10,567 nt of DNA from Bacillota bacterium (GTDB lineage Bacteria; Bacillota; Clostridia; Clostridiales; Clostridiaceae): positions 1 to 10,567 of the forward strand of contig JAEWQX010000246.1 of NCBI GenBank assembly GCA_023399035.1. Direction: 5' to 3'. Within the stretch, counting starts at the first letter, position 1. Each line of letters begins with the position of its first letter. The translations under genes were made by a program, and so were the position numbers. Under the pieces are notes generated by a model. The model saw only the letters and a list, made by a program, of their open reading frames with translations, ran no database searches and had not been told where the DNA came from. Below, piece after piece: positions 7,904 to 10,567 of the stretch.

Positions 7904-7940
7904 TAAAAAAATAAAATGCGGCCCAAAGACCACATTTTAT
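7904..7940 (-). terminator. Intrinsic terminator of the infC-rpmI-rplT operon
   Basis: Arms at 7911-7923 and 7928-7940 make a 13-bp stem with a 4-nt loop, 8 nt after the rplT stop codon, and run into T-rich sequence (7904-7911) on the minus strand. Positions 7919/7932 and 7922/7929 are C-A mismatches on the plus strand but G-U pairs in the minus-strand transcript, confirming the direction. Confidence 0.88.
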
Positions 7941-7948
7941 ATGTAATA

Positions 7949-8305
7949 TTAAGCTAATGCTTTTTTAGCAGTTTCAACTAATTCAGCAAATGCTTTTGGA
8001 TCATTGATAGCTATTTCTGATAACATTTTTCTGTTAATTTCGATTCCAGCTAATTTGATTCCGTTCATGAATTTTGAATAAGACATGTCGTTCATTCTAG
8101 CAGCAGCATTGATTCTAGCGATCCATAAGCTTCTGTAGTCTCTCTTCTTATTCTTTCTTCCAACGTAAGCATTTCTTAATGCTCTTATTACTGATTCGTT
8201 AGCAGTTTTAAATAACTTACTCTTTCCACCGTAGTATCCTTTTGCAAGTTTTAAAACTTTTTTATGATTTTTACGAGAATTCTTTGCTCTCTTTACTCTT
8301 GCCAT
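7949..8305 (-). CDS. rplT: Large ribosomal subunit protein bL20
   Basis: 118 residues, the standard L20 length. It starts MARVKRAKNSRKNHKKVLKLAKGYYG... in family style, with a long basic N-terminal extension that threads into 23S rRNA. A globular domain (about 60-118) follows, containing RDYRSLWIARINAAAR and KLAGIEINRKMLSE. L20 is essential early in 50S assembly and in Firmicutes also represses its own operon at the infC leader. AGGAGG precedes ATG 8305. The gene is last in infC-rpmI-rplT, 31 nt after rpmI. Confidence 0.98.
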   Translation of the reverse strand: MARVKRAKNSRKNHKKVLKLAKGYYGGKSKLFKTANESVIRALRNAYVGRKNKKRDYRSLWIARINAAARMNDMSYSKFMNGIKLAGIEINRKMLSEIAINDPKAFAELVETAKKALA

Positions 8306-8336
8306 TACTTAAACCTCCTGTACCAAATACTCTATC

Positions 8337-8534
8337 TTATAGGTATGGTAATAATTTCTTCATTACTTTTTCTTGTGCTTTACAAACGTATCCAGCTTTT
8401 CTAAGATTTCTCTTAGTCTTTGAGCTCTTCTTAGTTAAGATATGGCTCTTGAAAGCTTTAGCTCTCTTAAGCTTACCTGTTCCTGTCTTCTTAAATCTTT
8501 TTGCTGCACCTCTATGACTCTTCATTTTTGGCAT
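8337..8534 (-). CDS. rpmI: Large ribosomal subunit protein bL35
   Basis: 65 residues, the normal L35 length. The typical MPKMKSHRGAAKRFKKTGTGK start is followed by HILTKKSSKTKRNLRKAGYV and a final LPYL. It is a very basic component of the 50S subunit. GAGGAGG lies before ATG 8534, and the gap to infC is 21 nt, so it is translated from the same messenger as infC and rplT. Confidence 0.98.
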   Translation of the reverse strand: MPKMKSHRGAAKRFKKTGTGKLKRAKAFKSHILTKKSSKTKRNLRKAGYVCKAQEKVMKKLLPYL

Positions 8535-8555
8535 GATTAAAATCCTCCTCTCAAG

Positions 8556-9068
8556 TTATGCCTTTTTAGGCCCTAAAACCAATGTCATGCTTCTACCTTC
8601 TCTTTTAGGTTTTTTCTCTATAATAGAAACATCTTCTAATTTAGCTGTAAAGTTATTTAAAATTCTTTCACCAATGTGACCTAACTCCATTTCTCTACCT
8701 CTAAATCTAACAGTGATTTTAACTTTATCTCCATCTAATAGGAACTTTCTTGCATTTTTTGCTTTAATCTCAATATCGTGTTCCTCAATAGTTAGACTTA
8801 CTCTTATTTCTTTTATGCTAATTACTTTTTGCTTTTTCTTAGCTTCTTTTTCTTTCTTTGATTGCTCATATACAAACTTACCGTAGTCCATAATCTTACA
8901 AACTGGTGGCTTTGCATTTGGAGAAATCATAACTAGATCTAAGTCGCTTTCATCAGCAAGTCTTCTTGCTTCGTTTGATGATACAACACCTAACTGTTCA
9001 CCATCAGTACCAATCAATCTAACTTCTTTTTCTCTTATTTCTTCATTTATTGAAAAATCTTTACTAAT
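8556..9068 (-). CDS. infC: Translation initiation factor IF-3, probable ATT start
   Basis: About 170 residues, full length for IF-3. The N-terminal domain (about 1-75) contains INEEIREKEVRLI and the family signature KIMDYGKFVYEQ. A lysine-rich linker leads to the C-terminal 30S-binding domain, with KVKITVRFRGREM and the end MTLVLGPKKA. It prevents premature 50S joining and checks the start codon. GTG at 9077 is in frame, but it overlaps the Shine-Dalgarno GGAGG (9077-9081) and cannot be used with it. The in-frame ATT at 9068 is 8 nt after GGAGG and directly precedes the conserved SKDFSINEEIR start. ATT is the known rare infC start in enteric bacteria, where IF-3 discriminates against it and so limits its own synthesis. 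First gene of infC-rpmI-rplT. Confidence 0.95.
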   Translation of the reverse strand: MSKDFSINEEIREKEVRLIGTDGEQLGVVSSNEARRLADESDLDLVMISPNAKPPVCKIMDYGKFVYEQSKKEKEAKKKQKVISIKEIRVSLTIEEHDIEIKAKNARKFLLDGDKVKITVRFRGREMELGHIGERILNNFTAKLEDVSIIEKKPKREGRSMTLVLGPKKA

Positions 9069-9076
9069 ATTTTTCA

Positions 9077-9081
9077 CCTCC
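9077..9081 (-). promoter_or_regulatory. infC ribosome binding site that decides the ATT start
   Basis: GGAGG on the minus strand sits 8 nt before ATT 9068. The only alternative in-frame start, GTG 9077-9075, shares its first G with this motif, so the ribosome could not pair here and start at that codon. Confidence 0.8.
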
Positions 9082-9101
9082 GAAAAATTCTATACATAAT
9101 A

Positions 9102-9128
9102 TAAAAAGACGGCCTTATTTAGCCGTCT
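9102..9128 (-). terminator. Leader terminator (attenuator) upstream of infC
   Basis: AGACGGC (9122-9128 on the plus-strand coordinates) pairs perfectly with GCCGTCT (9107-9113) around an 8-nt loop. The hairpin is followed by TTTTTAT on the minus strand. It lies about 35 nt before the infC start and so must be controlled to let the operon be transcribed. Confidence 0.88.
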
Positions 9129-9219
9129 CATATTATCAATACAACTGTATAGACATCCATAAACCTAACTAGCAATCATACGACACTGTAAGGTGAGAAA
9201 CGGCTGTTTCTTCTTAACA
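9102..9219 (-). promoter_or_regulatory. L20-type leader with terminator and antiterminator pairing
   Basis: Transcription is expected to start near 9219, giving a leader of about 150 nt before infC. The segment AGCCGTTTCTCA (9194-9205, minus strand) can pair with TGAGACGGCT (9121-9130) over 10 bp with a 2-nt bulge. The second segment contains the 5' arm of the terminator at 9102-9128, so the two structures exclude each other. In Bacillus subtilis, L20 binds a long-range-paired leader of infC-rpmI-rplT that mimics its 23S rRNA site and favours termination. The position and logic here match that system. Assignment to the L20 leader family is inferred from pairing and context, without a covariance search. 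Confidence 0.78.
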
Positions 9220-9225
9220 AATCAT

Positions 9226-9254
9226 AGTATATCATCTACTTCAAAACATGTCAA
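9226..9254 (-). promoter_or_regulatory. Strong SigA promoter of infC-rpmI-rplT
   Basis: TTGACA (9249-9254) is a perfect -35 box and TATACT (9226-9231) a near-perfect -10, with a 17-nt spacer and a TG extension before the -10. The -35 box lies inside the last codons of ytxC, and its stop codon falls in the spacer. This is the best promoter in the window, as expected for ribosomal protein genes. Confidence 0.9.
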
Positions 9255-10149
9255 CATTTTTACTCAATATTTTTTTTGGTAAATATTCAGCACATTCATC
9301 ATAGCATATTACCTTATCTCCAAACACATTTTTCACTGTATCTAGAAACTCTTTGTTAGTACAGTTTCTCTTTCCATAAATAATTATATTTTTAGGCGAA
9401 CTTGTAATAAGTCCACTGATCAATATGTCTTCGATATTTATATCAAAGTCATTTTCCTCACCAGTAAGTTCCTTTAAAAAATCCTTGTATAAATCCCTGC
9501 CATATTCATCTTTAATAATATAATGATTTCCTTCCTCAATTGAAATTATTATTTTTTCAATCTTACATTCCTGAATATCAACAAAGTACTTTAATAAACG
9601 CACAAATTCTTCATATTCTTTTTCAACCATGTACTTTTCAACTATCTTATCGATTATCTTTTCTATATCTTCTCGTAACATACGCATTCTAAAGGTTATA
9701 AACCCATCTACGTTAATCTCTTGTTTCTCGCAAATACATTGTCTTATTTTCTCTACAATGCAGTTTATTCTGTTTAAACAATAAATAGAATCCTCATCTT
9801 CACAACCACCTTCACAGTTTAGTACCTTTAAGATATTGTTTTCTACTTCTAATATTTCACTCTGTTTTAAGAAGAAATAATTGTCAGTTATAAATTCGAA
9901 CATTTCTTTTTTTCTATAATAATTAATAACTATTCTATATAAAATATTACTAACGTATAAGTTAATAATCTCTTCTATCTTTTCACTATATGAATTTTTA
10001 TCACATATTATTTTGATTATATGTGTCTTTCCTTCAATGCTTTCTACTAAACCTATTTTTATATCTCTTTTCTTTAGTGATTCTCTTAGCTCCTGCAAGT
10101 CGTGCGGAAATGTAAGCTCTTCATTATAAGCTAATTTTAAAACAAGCAT
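9241..10149 (-). CDS. ytxC: YtxC-like sporulation-associated protein
   Basis: A 302-residue protein resembling the YtxC family, which is conserved in endospore formers and often found near thrS or infC. Its biochemical role is unknown. The best family stretch is INVDGFITFRMRMLREDIEKIIDKIVEKYMVEKEYEEF (start about residue 145; key residues F, R, D, Y and E), followed by a C-terminal part with the repeated pattern of hydrophobic strands and charged turns. No signal peptide or membrane helix is seen. Six cysteines (112, 116, 124, 130, 138, 140) lie in under 30 residues just before the family stretch, which is unusual. GTG 10158 is an in-frame alternative start but overlaps the Shine-Dalgarno AGGGAG (10158-10163). 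ATG 10149, 8 nt after it, is chosen. The 3' end carries the infC promoter. No promoter of its own could be assigned with confidence. Confidence 0.78.
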   Translation of the reverse strand: MLVLKLAYNEELTFPHDLQELRESLKKRDIKIGLVESIEGKTHIIKIICDKNSYSEKIEEIINLYVSNILYRIVINYYRKKEMFEFITDNYFFLKQSEILEVENNILKVLNCEGGCEDEDSIYCLNRINCIVEKIRQCICEKQEINVDGFITFRMRMLREDIEKIIDKIVEKYMVEKEYEEFVRLLKYFVDIQECKIEKIIISIEEGNHYIIKDEYGRDLYKDFLKELTGEENDFDINIEDILISGLITSSPKNIIIYGKRNCTNKEFLDTVKNVFGDKVICYDECAEYLPKKILSKNVDMF

Positions 10150-10450
10150 GGATTTCACTCCCTTCTTTATATTAGTATGTATGAAAAAATAAGAGATATA
10201 CTCATATCCAAGTTCTATTTTTCAATTCATTTTTATTAACTCTATACCAATCTGCTATATCAATAGTAAAACTCACTGATTTCTTGTATCTTATACGCAA
10301 TTAATTGAAGATTAAGTATCTCTAACTTTAATATCTACTGTATGTATTAGTATATTACGCATTAAATTCTACAATGTGTTATTTACAATCAAATTTAAAA
10401 TACTTATAATTCTATTAATAAAAAATTTATTTTAAGTAAGGAGCTTGATC
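10150..10450. other. Divergent intergenic region between ytxC and the right-hand gene
   Basis: About 300 nt of AT-rich DNA separate two genes transcribed away from each other, so it should hold two promoters. The plus-strand promoter is clear (10382-10410). For ytxC only weak -10-like sequences are visible near 10170-10185, without a matching -35 box. I see no hairpin, RNA gene or additional reading frame. Confidence 0.6.
10382..10410 (+). promoter_or_regulatory. SigA-type promoter of the plus-strand gene at the right edge
   Basis: TTTACA (10382-10387) and a perfect TATAAT (10405-10410) are separated by exactly 17 nt. Transcription would begin near 10417, giving a leader of about 34 nt that includes the AAGGAG ribosome binding site. 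Confidence 0.75.
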
Positions 10451-10567
10451 ATGTACGCTTTCGCTGACTACAGGATTACAGATGAAGAAATCTTAAATCT
10501 TTCAAAATTAAATATTGAAGTAATTAAAATTCCAAAATGCAATAGGGTTTATGAAGCCATAAATGGT
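10451..10567 (+). CDS. Conserved clostridial protein, 5' end only (possibly DUF6873/GME-fold)
   Basis: Only the first 39 codons are in the window and no stop is reached. ATG 10451 follows AAGGAG (10438-10443) by 7 nt and lies downstream of a good promoter. The start MYAFADYRITDEEI, then IKIPKCNRVYEAING, resembles from memory a family of clostridial proteins of roughly 230 residues assigned to a guanidino-modifying-enzyme-like fold, with no established function. The fragment is too short to show any catalytic residue. It is the only plus-strand gene here and is unrelated in transcription to ytxC. Confidence 0.7.
   Translation, partial: MYAFADYRITDEEILNLSKLNIEVIKIPKCNRVYEAING

Noticed and set aside
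8242..8517. Plus-strand reading frame opposite rplT and rpmI
   Set aside because: It lies antisense to two highly conserved ribosomal protein genes, has no ribosome binding site and resembles no protein family. The other long plus-strand frames opposite the M16C, Ktr and methyltransferase genes fail in the same way.
9082..9219. T-box leader, as found before some thrS-infC regions
   Set aside because: No T-box sequence or specifier-loop arrangement is visible, and the downstream genes are not aminoacyl-tRNA synthetases. The L20-type attenuator explains the hairpins.
1..10567. CRISPR array, insertion sequence, phage or toxin-antitoxin system
   Set aside because: I found no regularly spaced repeats, transposase or integrase motifs, tRNA or terminal repeats. 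The genes are conserved chromosomal ones.

Overview
The window looks like chromosomal DNA of a low-GC, spore-forming Firmicute, most likely Clostridium in the broad sense. The reasons are the very AT-rich intergenic DNA, strong AGGAGG-type ribosome binding sites, a sporulation-associated YtxC-like gene, and the order ytxC, infC, rpmI, rplT followed by a Ktr potassium transporter and a SpoU/TrmH-type RNA methyltransferase. I infer the genus from gene content and do not identify a species. Almost everything is transcribed on the minus strand, so genes read from high to low coordinates. Only the partial gene at the right edge is on the plus strand.

Right to left: a divergent intergenic region (10150-10450) separates a plus-strand fragment (10451-end) from ytxC (10149-9241). 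A near-consensus SigA promoter straddles the stop codon of ytxC. It drives the translation-factor and ribosomal-protein operon infC-rpmI-rplT (9068-7949) through a leader of about 150 nt. That leader carries an intrinsic terminator and a competing long-range pairing, as expected for an L20-controlled attenuator. infC appears to start with the rare codon ATT. The operon ends at a hairpin terminator (7904-7940). Next come ktrB (7740-6394) and ktrA (6242-5577), the membrane and gating subunits of a K+ uptake system. ktrA has its own likely promoter and is closely followed by the RNA methyltransferase gene (5559-4774) and a bidirectional-looking terminator.

The left part is less tidy. It holds a decayed MerR-family regulator (4624-4051) with frameshifts and probable deletions but an intact orphan ribosome binding site and terminator. 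An AT-rich spacer with a perfect inverted repeat follows. Then comes a large exported zinc peptidase of the M16C/PreP type (3700-668) with its own terminator, and finally the 5' part of a BaiN/HI0933-type flavoprotein gene (533 to the left edge).

Most of the window is conserved housekeeping DNA. I see no CRISPR array, transposon, tRNA, rRNA or convincing new multigene system. The points worth a second look are the infC leader with its ATT start, the MerR remnant, the exported PreP-like peptidase and a cysteine cluster in YtxC. Several start codons also seem to lie downstream of GTG codons that overlap the Shine-Dalgarno sequence.
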